In this document: positions 41,711 through 49,918 of the stretch, piece by piece | Layout of the letters: each line of letters starts with the position of its first letter | Numbering within the stretch: position 1 is the first letter of the stretch | NCBI GenBank assembly: GCA_035726825.1 | Contig: JALNTX010000005.1 | Span: forward strand, 309,701-373,700 | Origin: Pseudocitrobacter sp913778145 | Lineage (GTDB): Bacteria > Pseudomonadota > Gammaproteobacteria > Enterobacterales > Enterobacteriaceae | DNA: 64,000 nucleotides | Direction: 5' to 3' | Position numbers and translations under genes: made by a program | The notes under the pieces: model-generated | Told to the model about the DNA's origin: nothing | Seen by the model: the letters and a program-made list of their open reading frames with translations, nothing else | Databases searched by the model: none

Positions 41711-43093
41711 ATGTCAAATACCGTTTCTGTTGAAGACGTACCACTCAACCGCTTTCACCGTCTGCTGACCGTTCGCTCAGGCGGCGGCTCCTTCGTCGAT
41801 GGCTATGTGCTGAGCATTATCGGCATCGCCATGATGAAGGTCTCCCCGGCCCTGGGGCTGACCGCCTTCTGGGAGGGGCTGATTGCCGCATCGGCGCTGA
41901 TCGGCATCTTCTTTGGCGGTTTTATCGGCGGCGCTCTTACCGACCGGCTGGGCAGACGGATGCTCTATTTCGTTGGCCCGACGCTGTTTGTGGTCTGCTC
42001 CGTGGCGCAATACTGGGTGCAGAGCGGCGAGATGCTGTTTGCCCTGCGCTTTTTAAACGGCGTGGCGGTGGGCATTGAATACCCGGTGGCGACCGCCTTC
42101 CTGGTGGAGTTTTTGCCGAAGAAAAACCGCGGGCCGTGCCTGGCTACCCTCACCATCCTGTGGTTTGCCGGTGCCGCCGCAGCCTATATGCTCGGCGAAG
42201 CGCTGCTGCACTTTGGCGGCCCGGACGCCTGGCGTCTGACCCTGGCCAGCACTGCGGTCATTGGTGCGCTGCTGTTCCTGGTGCGTATGGGCACCCCGGA
42301 ATCCCCGCGCTGGCTGATCAGCAAAGGCCGTCACGCAGAAGCCGAAGCGATTATTCGCAAGGTGTATGGCCCTGACTTTGGCCTGGGCAACCTGCCGGAG
42401 CAGGCGGAAAGCAAAAACCTCTCCTTCTTCAACCTGCTGCACTCAGGTTACGGTAAACGCATGGCGTTCGTGGCCATCTTCTGGACCTGCTCGGTGATCC
42501 CGGTCTTCGCGGTGTATGCCTTTGCGCCGAAAGTGCTGGATGCCCTGCACCTGAGCGGTAAGTGGGCCTCCTACGGTTCCGTCGCCATCACGTTGCTGTT
42601 CGTGGTCGGCTGCGTTATCGCAACCCGGCTGGTGAACACTCTGGGCCGCCGCAAGCTGCTGCTGCAAAGCTTCCTCTTGTCGGGACTGGCGCTGCTGCTG
42701 CTGGGCCTGCTGCGTGACGGTCCGTCGATGATCATTCTGCTGATGTTCGGTGCCTACGCGCTGTTTATCGGTGGAGCGCAGGTGCTGCAGCTGGTCTATC
42801 CGAACGAGATCTTCCCGACGGAGATCCGTGCCGGTGCGGTGGGCGTGGGGACCTCGCTGTCGCGAATTGGTGCCGCGGTCGGGACCTGGCTGGTGCCCGC
42901 CTCGCTGCAGAGCCTGGGGATCGGCACAACCATGTACATCGCCGCGGCGATCACCTTTGTGGGACTGGTCGTCTCCTGGTGGCTGGCACCGGAAACCAAC
43001 GCCCGCAGCCTGGCCGATGCGTCCTCGCTGGATAATGAGGCCTCGCAGAAAGCGCGCGTGCCGGGGCATATGGCGAAGCGGCATATGTTGTAG
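41711..43093 (+). CDS. MFS permease (sugar/aromatic acid:H+ symporter type)
   Basis: The 460-residue permease has 12 helices, with a GGGSFVDGYVLSIIGIAM opening, loop 2-3 GGALTDRLGRRMLYFVGP, and the sugar-porter-like RFLNGVAVGIEYPVATAFLVEFLPKKNRG and GTPESPRWLISKGRHAEAEAI. Its position beside the hydroxyarylic acid decarboxylase genes suggests it takes up an aromatic acid. AGGAG lies before the ATG. It is convergent with the GlxA-like regulator gene; a REP and a hairpin lie between them. Confidence 0.92.
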   Translation: MSNTVSVEDVPLNRFHRLLTVRSGGGSFVDGYVLSIIGIAMMKVSPALGLTAFWEGLIAASALIGIFFGGFIGGALTDRLGRRMLYFVGPTLFVVCSVAQYWVQSGEMLFALRFLNGVAVGIEYPVATAFLVEFLPKKNRGPCLATLTILWFAGAAAAYMLGEALLHFGGPDAWRLTLASTAVIGALLFLVRMGTPESPRWLISKGRHAEAEAIIRKVYGPDFGLGNLPEQAESKNLSFFNLLHSGYGKRMAFVAIFWTCSVIPVFAVYAFAPKVLDALHLSGKWASYGSVAITLLFVVGCVIATRLVNTLGRRKLLLQSFLLSGLALLLLGLLRDGPSMIILLMFGAYALFIGGAQVLQLVYPNEIFPTEIRAGAVGVGTSLSRIGAAVGTWLVPASLQSLGIGTTMYIAAAITFVGLVVSWWLAPETNARSLADASSLDNEASQKARVPGHMAKRHML

Positions 43094-43108
43094 TTGTGCC
43101 GTCTGTTG

Positions 43109-43139
43109 TGCCGGGTGGCGCTACGCTTACCCGGCCTAC
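43109..43139. repeat. REP element
   Basis: GCCGGGTGGCGCTACGCTTA followed by CCCGGCCTACA is a single REP unit, 15 bp after the permease stop. Confidence 0.8.
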
Positions 43140-43140
43140 A

Positions 43141-43157
43141 AAAGGGCGAAGGCCCTT
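43141..43157. terminator. hairpin between convergent genes
   Basis: AAAGGGC-GAA-GGCCCTTT lies after the REP and touches the stop codon of the regulator gene on the minus strand. It could end transcripts from both sides. Confidence 0.5.
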
Positions 43158-44179
43158 TACTCTTTCACTAGTTTTTCCACTTTCCTGCGCCGCTTTCTGA
43201 ATGAACTGGGGGTTTCACCGTACTGCTTACGGAACCAGGCGATCAGGTGCGAGGCATCCGCAAAACCGGTGGCCGTGGCAATGGCGTTAATGCTGTTGCT
43301 GGAGTCGGCCATCAGCTTACGCGCCTGCTCAAGCCGCATCCGCCGCCAGTACACCGCCGCCGAGTGGCCGGTACACTGGGTAAAGATCAGATTGAGCTGG
43401 CGGAAGGTTACCCCGGCAAACTCTGCCACCTCCGCCAGCGGCACCGGCGAGTCGAGATGGTGCTTCATAAACTCAATCACCCTGGTGACCAGCGGGTTCT
43501 CGTAAACGTCGGGTTCGCTGAGCGACGCTTTGTACTTCGCTTTCGGCGTGAGCACCTCATCCACCAGCAGATATTTCAGCACCTTCTGCGAGCGCACCAG
43601 CCCGCAGTGCTGGCGGATCAGATCCGCCGCCAGGTCAATCGCCGTGCCGCCCGGACAGGAGATAATCCCGCCGTCCTTGATGTAGGTTTTATCGATCACC
43701 GGAATGGCATTCGGGAAGCGCAGCCGGAACTCATCCCGGGTGGTGAAGTGGATCGCGCAGTGGCGACCGTCCAGCAGCCCGGCGTTACCGGCGACAAAGG
43801 CCCCGCTGCACAGGGTAATGATCGGGATATTGCGGGCATGCAGGTCCCGCAGGGCCTGCAACAGCCACTCCGGCGACTGGCGGGTCTCTTCCAGCAGCCC
43901 GCCCGCGACCACGAAGTAATCCCACTCTTTTGAGAAATCGAGCTTAGCGGTGGGTGACACCGGCAGACCGCAGCTGGCGGTAATCGGCTGGTCATCGCAG
44001 GTCATCCACTCCCAGCGGCAGAAGATCTGCCGGCTGGAGAAGGACTCGTCCGCCGCAAAGCGCAGGGACTCCACCAGCCCCGCCACCGAGGCCAGCGTAA
44101 AGTGCTTCATTAGCAGAAAGCCGATCGTCAGATCGGGCTTCGGCTCACTGTCAGGCAATTTCGTTGGAGGCATAGTCAT
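43157..44179 (-). CDS. GlxA-like AraC regulator with DJ-1/PfpI domain
   Basis: The 340-residue protein has an N-terminal DJ-1/PfpI-like domain (IGFLLMKHFTLASVAGLVESL; nucleophile region ITLCSGAFVAGNAGLLDGRHCAIHF) and two AraC helix-turn-helices at the end (FAGVTFRQLNLIFTQCTGHSAAVYWRRMRLEQARKL and TATGFADASHLIAWFRKQYG). Its start overlaps the end of the MarR gene by 29 bp, so the two regulators are co-transcribed. It probably controls the permease or the decarboxylase genes. Confidence 0.92.
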   Translation of the reverse strand: MTMPPTKLPDSEPKPDLTIGFLLMKHFTLASVAGLVESLRFAADESFSSRQIFCRWEWMTCDDQPITASCGLPVSPTAKLDFSKEWDYFVVAGGLLEETRQSPEWLLQALRDLHARNIPIITLCSGAFVAGNAGLLDGRHCAIHFTTRDEFRLRFPNAIPVIDKTYIKDGGIISCPGGTAIDLAADLIRQHCGLVRSQKVLKYLLVDEVLTPKAKYKASLSEPDVYENPLVTRVIEFMKHHLDSPVPLAEVAEFAGVTFRQLNLIFTQCTGHSAAVYWRRMRLEQARKLMADSSNSINAIATATGFADASHLIAWFRKQYGETPSSFRKRRRKVEKLVKE

Positions 44180-44639
44180 CAGGCTCCTGCAATCCCCCCA
44201 GCTTGCTCAGCAGACGCTTCAGGTCCGCGATATCCTGGGAATTCAGACCAGCGGTAATCATCTTCTCGGCGCTTTTGGCCTGCTCAATCATCCGGGCCAG
44301 CATCGCCTCACCCTCTGCGGTCATGGAGACCTGCTTGCGGCGGCGGTTGGCGGGATCGGTCTCTACCGTCAGTAACCCACTTTTGGTCATACGATCAATC
44401 ACATAGGTGCCGGTGGCTTTATCAAACCCGGCGCGGCTCCCCAGCGTTTGCTGGTCGCAGGTGGTTTCTTCCGCCAGCACTACCAGTATGGCGTACTGCA
44501 CGGCAGATAACCCGGTATCGACGCACTGGCTCCAGCAGGTGGTGGAGTGCTGCCCTGCGCGGCGCATCAGGTGCATTAATGAACAATCGCCGTGCGGCCA
44601 CAGGGGCGCGGCAAGGATTATGTCGCGATTTTCTGCCAT
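44151..44639 (-). CDS. MarR-family regulator
   Basis: The 162-residue protein has a winged helix: LVVLAEETTCDQQTLGSRAGFDKATGTYVIDRMTKSGLLTVETDPANRRRKQVSMTAEG. MarR proteins often repress aromatic-acid genes and release DNA on binding a phenolic ligand. It is divergent from the UbiX-like gene at 44736 with a 96-bp gap, the same layout as MarR-type genes next to hydroxyarylic acid decarboxylases in other enterobacteria. It likely represses the B and C subunit genes. Confidence 0.92.
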   Translation of the reverse strand: MAENRDIILAAPLWPHGDCSLMHLMRRAGQHSTTCWSQCVDTGLSAVQYAILVVLAEETTCDQQTLGSRAGFDKATGTYVIDRMTKSGLLTVETDPANRRRKQVSMTAEGEAMLARMIEQAKSAEKMITAGLNSQDIADLKRLLSKLGGLQEPDDYASNEIA

Positions 44640-44735
44640 CGACTCTCTTGACTCCTGAAAATGACAATCATATTGTTCGAGAACAAACAGTTTGAACTCA
44701 AACTATACATGAAAGAATACATTCAGAGAACCCGC

Positions 44736-45311
44736 ATGAAGCTTGTTGTAGGCATGACTGGCGCTACAGGCGCTGCAATTGGCGTTCGTTTACTGGCCGC
44801 GTTGAAAACTCTGGACGTCGAAACGCATCTGATCATCTCCAAGTGGGCGCGCGCCACCATTCAACTGGAAACGCCCTACAGTGTACAGGGGGTTGTCGCC
44901 CTCGCCTCGAAGACTTATAGCAAGCACGACCAGGCGGCCGCCATCTCCAGCGGCTCATTCCGCGTCGACGGCATGATCGTCGTGCCGTGCAGCATGGAAA
45001 CCCTTGCCGCCATCCGCTGCGGCTACGGCGATGGCCTGATTGCCCGCGCCGCCGACGTGACCCTGAAAGAGCAGCGCAAGCTGATGCTGGTGCCACGGGA
45101 ATCGCCGCTCAACGCCATCCACCTGGAGAACATGCTCGCCCTGACCCGCGCCGGGGCGATGATGCTGCCGCCGATGCCCGCCTTCTATAACAACCCCACC
45201 AGCACGGACGACATCATCAACCACTTTGTGTCGCGCATTCTGAATCAGTTCGGCCTGGATAACGCTTTAACAAAACGCAGGGGTGAATCTCACTCCACCC
45301 CACCGGCTTAA
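44736..45311 (+). CDS. UbiX-like flavin prenyltransferase, hydroxyarylic acid decarboxylase subunit B
   Basis: The ATG at 44736 opens the conserved MKLVVGMTGATGAAIGVRLL, giving 191 residues. Further signatures are HLIISKWARAT, SGSFRVDGMIVVPCSMETLAAI and LVPRESPLNAIHLENMLALTRAGAMMLPPMPAFYNNP. This enzyme makes prenyl-FMN, the cofactor of the UbiD-type partner encoded next. In other enterobacteria the pair decarboxylates 4-hydroxybenzoate, vanillate or similar acids. Its 3' end lies 10 bp before the chosen start of the partner gene. Confidence 0.93.
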   Translation: MKLVVGMTGATGAAIGVRLLAALKTLDVETHLIISKWARATIQLETPYSVQGVVALASKTYSKHDQAAAISSGSFRVDGMIVVPCSMETLAAIRCGYGDGLIARAADVTLKEQRKLMLVPRESPLNAIHLENMLALTRAGAMMLPPMPAFYNNPTSTDDIINHFVSRILNQFGLDNALTKRRGESHSTPPA

Positions 45312-45321
45312 GGAGAGCCTG

Positions 45322-46788
45322 ATGAACTATTACGGTGATTTACGCAGTTATATCGATGCCCTCGACGCCATGGGCGACATCATGCACGTGACCCGCGAAG
45401 TGGACGGTGATTTTGAGCCAAGCGCCATTACCCGCCGCAGCTATGAGATCCAGTCCCCTGCCCCGCTGTTCCATAAGGTGGCAGGCGTGGCCCCCGGTTT
45501 CCGCCTGTTCGGTGCCCCGGCCAGCCTCTCCTCCCGTCAGGAGATGCCTTATGCCCGCGTGGCGATGTCGCTCGGCCTGGCCCCGGAATCCACCGGGCCG
45601 CAGATCGTCGAAGCGCTGTCGGCGGCGCGCCATAAGCCCGGCATTCCCCCGGTGCGGGTGGAGTCTGCGGATGCCCTGTGTCATCAGAACATCCTGCGCG
45701 GTGAAGAGGCGAACCTCGATCGCTTCCCGATCCCCTTTGCCCACGACAAGGACGGTGGTCGCTACGCCAACACCTGGGGCACGCTGATCGTCAAAACGCC
45801 GGACGGCAAATGGGTGAACTGGTCCATCGCCCGCGTGATGAAGGTCGACGGCAAACGGATGGTGGGGCTGATTGTGCCGAGCCAGCATATCGGCCAGATC
45901 TGGACTGAGTGGGTCAAACTCGGCCAGCCGATGCCTTACGCCCTGGTGCAGGGCCCGGCTCCGGCGATCTCGTGCGTGTCCGGCATTCCGATCCCGGCCC
46001 ACGCCGACGAGGCGGATTACATCGGTACCCTGGCGGGCGATCCGGTGCCGGTGGTAAAAGCGGTCAGTATAGATCTGGACGTGCCTGCCACGGCAGAGAT
46101 TGTGATTGAGGGCCATGTCTCTATCAATCGCGATTGCCAGGAAGGCCCCTACGGCGAGTACGGCGGCTATCTTGGCGAGGGCTCATCTGCCCAACCGACT
46201 TTCCACGTCGAGACCATTACCCACCGGGACGACCCGATCTGGCCGATGTCGATCACCGGCCGACCGACCGACGAGTCCCACACGCTCTGGGCGATGGGAC
46301 TGGCCGCCGATGCCCTGACGTATCTGCGTGAAGCGGAACTGCCGATTGTCACCGCCTGGATCCCGGAGGACTCCACCGTCCACTGGCTGCTGGTGGTGGT
46401 GCCGCAGAACTGGCGCGAGCTACTGCCGGGCGTCAGCAGCGAAGCCCTGGCCCAGCGCATCGGCGAGGTGCTATTTAAGACCGACGCGATGGTATTTATT
46501 CCGAAGGTCTACGTGGTAGACGATGATTTTGATCCCACCAACCTGCGCGAAGTGGTGTGGGCGCTCTCAACCCGCGTTCACCCGGTTGGCCGCCGCGTGG
46601 TGTTCGACGATCAGCGCGTGATCCGCTTGCCGCAGTGTTATGAAGAAGAAGAGTATGTGGCAGGTAAGGGGGCAAAAGTGGTGTTTGATACGCTGCAGTC
46701 CACCCGCAATCTGCATGCCTCATTTGAGAAGGGGTATCCGGAAGAGGTACGCCAGCGCGTACTGGAGAACTGGCCGTCGGAGTTATAA
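45322..46788 (+). CDS. UbiD-family decarboxylase, hydroxyarylic acid decarboxylase subunit C
   Basis: The ATG at 45322 (AAGGAG site) gives 488 residues. It has the UbiD set: GRYANTWGTLIVKTPDG, NWSIARVMKVDGKRMVG (Asn and Arg of the prenyl-FMN and substrate site), and DCQEGPYGEYGGYLG, which carries the two acidic residues of the catalytic E-R-E trio. The end has the FDPTNLREVVWALSTRVHP block. It is the catalytic subunit of the non-oxidative decarboxylase. The usual third gene, a small subunit D of about 75-80 residues, is absent: a gene fragment follows instead. Confidence 0.93.
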   Translation: MNYYGDLRSYIDALDAMGDIMHVTREVDGDFEPSAITRRSYEIQSPAPLFHKVAGVAPGFRLFGAPASLSSRQEMPYARVAMSLGLAPESTGPQIVEALSAARHKPGIPPVRVESADALCHQNILRGEEANLDRFPIPFAHDKDGGRYANTWGTLIVKTPDGKWVNWSIARVMKVDGKRMVGLIVPSQHIGQIWTEWVKLGQPMPYALVQGPAPAISCVSGIPIPAHADEADYIGTLAGDPVPVVKAVSIDLDVPATAEIVIEGHVSINRDCQEGPYGEYGGYLGEGSSAQPTFHVETITHRDDPIWPMSITGRPTDESHTLWAMGLAADALTYLREAELPIVTAWIPEDSTVHWLLVVVPQNWRELLPGVSSEALAQRIGEVLFKTDAMVFIPKVYVVDDDFDPTNLREVVWALSTRVHPVGRRVVFDDQRVIRLPQCYEEEEYVAGKGAKVVFDTLQSTRNLHASFEKGYPEEVRQRVLENWPSEL

Positions 46789-46850
46789 GTCTCTTAAGCC
46801 TGTCTGTTTAAACAACTGACAGGCATGTCCGGGTTTCCCATCGCCCACTT

Positions 46851-46926
46851 ATACGGCGATGAAAAACGACAAGGTCAAAGCTATTGTCGCCTTCGAGCCT
46901 GGCAGCAGCTCTGTATTCCCGGAAAT
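46851..46926 (+). pseudogene. fragment of an alpha/beta hydrolase gene
   Basis: This 76-bp piece matches the 7954-9018 hydrolase gene at about 8601-8678 with roughly 90 percent identity by eye (it reads MKNDKVKAIVAFEPGSS then decays). There is no start or frame of its own. It is the only recognisable content between the decarboxylase stop and the repeat at 47049, apart from a possible IS end at 47007-47018. Confidence 0.7.
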
Positions 46927-47048
46927 ATCTTGAGTATGTTGCCAGTCGTACCTGCCTGTGGCGTTTATCTCAGTAATACCTGAATCAACTGAAAGAAGAT
47001 ATACACTGACCTGCTCCCCACAGATTGATGCAAATAGATGTTAGTAAC

Positions 47049-47072
47049 GTCCGCTCTTGGCACAGGGCTGCT
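47049..47072 (+). repeat. GTCCGC repeat, copy 6, A hairpin beside the recombinase
   Basis: GTCCGCTCT-TGGCAC-AGGGC is the left half of an A hairpin whose right arm has been replaced. A new dyad CAGGGCTGC-TGTT-GCAGCCCTG (47062-47083) follows, which may end the recombinase transcript. The matching B hairpin is at 47733-47756 on the other side of the recombinase gene. Confidence 0.7.
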
Positions 47073-47090
47073 GTTGCAGCCCTGACAACC

Positions 47091-47699
47091 TTAGACTTCA
47101 ATCGATTCAGATATCTCTAACGCATCATCGACTTCGATGCCCAGATAACGGACTGTGCTTTCCAGTTTCTTATGGCCCAACAGAAGTTGGATCACCCGGA
47201 GATTCTTGGTTTTCTTGTATATCAAGTAAGGTTTTGTTCTTCTCATGGAATGTGTGCTGTAAAGCGAAGCTTCGAGACCAAGCTTTTCTACCCACCCATG
47301 AAAAATTCGGCTGTATTGTCGGGTTGATATGTGCCGGTTAGTTCCGATCCGAGACCGAAACAAGAAGTCTTTGCTGTGCAAATTGCCAAGCTTTATCAAT
47401 GCAGCAACAGCTTCTCTTGTCCCTTTGGTTATCTCAAATTGCACAGGGCTACCGGTTTTCTGTTGCAGCACCGTAGCTCTGCTTGAAACCGAGCTACCAT
47501 ATGCAACATCAGATACTTTGAGGCTCACCAGATCGCAGCCTCGTAGCTTACTGTCTAAGGCCATATTGAACAGAGCTAAATCACGCGTTTTACCTTCCAG
47601 TTCAAGCCGGATTCGAATCCCCCAGATATGAGATATCTGAAGTGGTCTTTTTTGGCCTATGATACGGTCTTTATTCCACGGTGACGTGTTCATACTCAA
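47091..47699 (-). CDS. small tyrosine recombinase, catalytic domain only
   Basis: The 202-residue protein is a compact tyrosine recombinase. Catalytic residues seen are Arg in KLRGCDLV, Lys in FEITKGTRE, His-x-x-Arg in THSMRRTK, His in LLLGHKKLEST and the nucleophile Tyr in TVRYLGIEV. It lacks the N-terminal arm-binding and core-binding domains of phage integrases (usual length 350-420), a form common in enterobacteria and pseudomonads. The gene lies exactly between the A and B hairpins of one split repeat copy, unlike every other copy, which suggests that it and the repeat belong together. Confidence 0.92.
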   Translation of the reverse strand: MSMNTSPWNKDRIIGQKRPLQISHIWGIRIRLELEGKTRDLALFNMALDSKLRGCDLVSLKVSDVAYGSSVSSRATVLQQKTGSPVQFEITKGTREAVAALIKLGNLHSKDFLFRSRIGTNRHISTRQYSRIFHGWVEKLGLEASLYSTHSMRRTKPYLIYKKTKNLRVIQLLLGHKKLESTVRYLGIEVDDALEISESIEV

Positions 47700-47732
47700 A
47701 TCTCCTGCAATGTGGGAGATTTGAGTATGGTT

Positions 47733-47756
47733 GTCCCTTATGAGCGAAAAGCGGAC
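47733..47756 (+). repeat. GTCCGC repeat, copy 7, B hairpin beside the recombinase
   Basis: GTCCCTTATGAGCGAAAAGC then GGAC is a B hairpin, separated from its A partner at 47049 by the recombinase gene. The same direction is kept. Its right side (CTTCAG) lies just before the stop of the 47764 gene. Confidence 0.75.
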
Positions 47757-47763
47757 CTTCAGA

Positions 47764-48711
47764 CTATTTATTTAACATCAATATGGGTTTAAGTAAGCGC
47801 CCGCACTTATAGTAACTGTCAATTGCCTCCCGCCATTGATTCGACGTAAAAAGCTGATACTCGTTCAGTTCACTTTTGCGGAGTAGTCGCCAGATATCGC
47901 TGAACTCAAGCTGCCAGTCGCCATTACTGAAATCATCAAGATAATTACGGATATGAAACCAGCTTGTCGCAGGCGAGGCTGGCTGGATTTTATAGGGATG
48001 ACCCGAAAGTAAACCGTAAGAAACAAACCTTCCATCTCTCTTCATATTGCCCAGCAAAAACTCAGCAAGCGAACCGCCGACGGCGTCATAAACAATATCA
48101 CTGCCTTTGGCACACCTTGTAAGATGTACCGTATCATTCTGCTGTACGGGTGTAATACCACAGCGTTGAAGTTTACTTTTATGGTGTGGGGACCGATAAA
48201 CACCATACACACAAGAGGCACCCAGTTGCAGAGCCCATTGGCCCAACAGAAGAGCACAATCTGAGGCAGCGGCAGTGAGTATTATGTTTTTTTTGGTAGG
48301 CGGGTAATCGCGCAGCATTAACCGGGCTGCTAAAGGGTTAATGTAAGCTCTTGATGCCAGGATATCATCAATATCATCAGGAACCTGAATAGCCATCTCA
48401 GGAAGACAGTCAGTATATGTCTGCCAGGTCCCCTCACCGCGTAAGGGTAATACCCGCCGCCCCAGAAACGATGAAAATTCTGCTGGCGCTTCAATAACCA
48501 CTCCGACACCTTCATATCCTGCAATCCCGGGTAAAGTCACCCGGTGTCGGTATGCTCCTGAGATGGGAATTAAATCAGACGCATTCACCGGCGAGTACAA
48601 CATTTTCACACGCAGATGATGCACTGAACATTTTTCCTTCAATACACTTTCAGTTTGCAGAACTCGATCTGGTTTGCCAAATTCCCGGTAAATAAGTGTT
48701 TTATTAATCAT
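47764..48711 (-). CDS. zinc-free medium-chain dehydrogenase/reductase (enoyl reductase-like)
   Basis: The 315-residue protein is a medium-chain reductase without catalytic zinc ligands: LYSPVNASDLIPISGAYRH, GIAGYEGVGVVIE, NIILTAAASDCALLLGQWALQLGA for the Rossmann part. The wording matches the mitochondrial enoyl thioester reductase/quinone reductase group (MDR). It probably reduces enones or quinones with NADPH in the cytoplasm. It begins the last module (47.8-52.6 kb). The gene is more AT-rich than the block to its left. Confidence 0.85.
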   Translation of the reverse strand: MINKTLIYREFGKPDRVLQTESVLKEKCSVHHLRVKMLYSPVNASDLIPISGAYRHRVTLPGIAGYEGVGVVIEAPAEFSSFLGRRVLPLRGEGTWQTYTDCLPEMAIQVPDDIDDILASRAYINPLAARLMLRDYPPTKKNIILTAAASDCALLLGQWALQLGASCVYGVYRSPHHKSKLQRCGITPVQQNDTVHLTRCAKGSDIVYDAVGGSLAEFLLGNMKRDGRFVSYGLLSGHPYKIQPASPATSWFHIRNYLDDFSNGDWQLEFSDIWRLLRKSELNEYQLFTSNQWREAIDSYYKCGRLLKPILMLNK

Positions 48712-49047
48712 TATCGCAACTAAACTATGTATTTTTAGACTTCATCATTATGAGTATTGTCCAAGCGGACTATCCATTGGCAACCCTTCATGGCGGCCCT
48801 TCCCGATGAAAAAGCAGTATAGTGTTTCTGAGAAATATCCTCATCAGTTCAACTTCAGCAGCCAGCCTCAACCTAATTTATGAGCCATATTCATAAACAC
48901 TAGAAGTTTATGACTATTATCGAATCAATACACCTCTGCTAAGATTTCCTCGTTCTGGTACTGGTCCTTGAGAGACTGATATTACTGGCATCAGAATCCA
49001 GCTAGCTCAATATGAACAATGCAAATCAATTTTTTCAGGAGAGTAAA
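48712..49047. other. divergent intergenic region
   Basis: About 336 bp between the medium-chain reductase (minus) and the short-chain dehydrogenase (plus). It must hold divergent promoters. A TATGAGTATTGTCCAAGCGG stretch near 48749 faintly recalls the B hairpin of the repeat but lacks the dyad, so I do not count it. Nothing else is recognised. Confidence 0.6.
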
Positions 49048-49794
49048 ATGACCGATAACATCAAAGGCAAAGTCGTTGTAATCACCGGTGCATCCAGCGG
49101 CATGGGTGAGGCAGCTGCACGTCATCTCGCTGAAAAAGGGGCTAAGGTTGTGATGGCTGCGCGGAGAATAGACCGCATAGAGGCTATTGCGAGTGAACTC
49201 CAAAAGCAGAATAAAGAAGCCATCGCCGTCGCAACCGATGTGACGAAACTGGATGACGTCAATAACCTCATTCAGATCGCAGTTGACACATTTGGACGTG
49301 TGGATGTGCTGATCAACAATGCCGGTCTGATGCCGCTTTCCCGCCTGGACCAGGGAAATGTTGATGAATGGAATCAGATGATTGATGTCAACTTACGCGG
49401 AGTTCTGCATGGGATTGCAGCGGTACTTCCTCATATGAAATCACAAAAAGCTGGCCACATCATCAACACTGCATCAGTTGCTGCACATCTGGTGTTCCAG
49501 AGCTCAGCCGTCTATTCAGCGACAAAATTTGCTGTCCGGGCTTTGACCGACGGTTTACGTCAGGAAATGGCGGCACATCACATCCGTGTCACGTTAGTGT
49601 CTCCCGGTGCTGTTAAAACAGAACTGCTGGAGCATATAACAGATGAAGACGTGAAGGCGGCAAATCAGGATTACGTCGAGAACGTCGGCGTGCCAGCGGA
49701 AACCTATGCTCGTATGGTGGCTTTCGCAATTAACGAACCAGAAGATGTTGGCGTCAGTGAAATCATTTTCAGACCAACAGCTCAGGAATTATAA
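49048..49794 (+). CDS. short-chain dehydrogenase/reductase
   Basis: The ATG at 49048 has a CAGGAG site and gives 248 residues. It is a classical SDR: GASSGMGEA cofactor loop, NNAGLMPLS, catalytic Ser in NTASVAA, YSATKFAV (Tyr-xxx-Lys) and SPGAVKTEL. The residues after the cofactor loop (MAARRIDR) suit NADP. It is the intact paralogue of the broken gene at 17352-18089, which it matches nearly block for block. It probably reduces a ketone or aldehyde. Confidence 0.93.
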   Translation: MTDNIKGKVVVITGASSGMGEAAARHLAEKGAKVVMAARRIDRIEAIASELQKQNKEAIAVATDVTKLDDVNNLIQIAVDTFGRVDVLINNAGLMPLSRLDQGNVDEWNQMIDVNLRGVLHGIAAVLPHMKSQKAGHIINTASVAAHLVFQSSAVYSATKFAVRALTDGLRQEMAAHHIRVTLVSPGAVKTELLEHITDEDVKAANQDYVENVGVPAETYARMVAFAINEPEDVGVSEIIFRPTAQEL

Positions 49795-49837
49795 GCTGTT
49801 GACGTCTAGTCTTAAATTCTGATTATCCAGTTATTCT

Positions 49838-49865
49838 GGTCGGGGCCGCAATAGCGGCCCCGACC
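49838..49865. terminator. bidirectional terminator
   Basis: Twelve-base-pair GC-rich arms GGTCGGGGCCGC and GCGGCCCCGACC with a 4-base loop lie between the convergent dehydrogenase and MFS genes. Confidence 0.75.
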
Positions 49866-49918
49866 AATTGAGGTTTCAGACAATATCGTCAGGCATATAA
49901 AAAGCCGGATTATGATTT

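Noticed and set aside
48740..48771. Possible further B hairpin of the GTCCGC repeat
   Set aside because: It shares TATGAG and AAGCGGAC but has an extra insertion and no left arm, so the dyad is absent.
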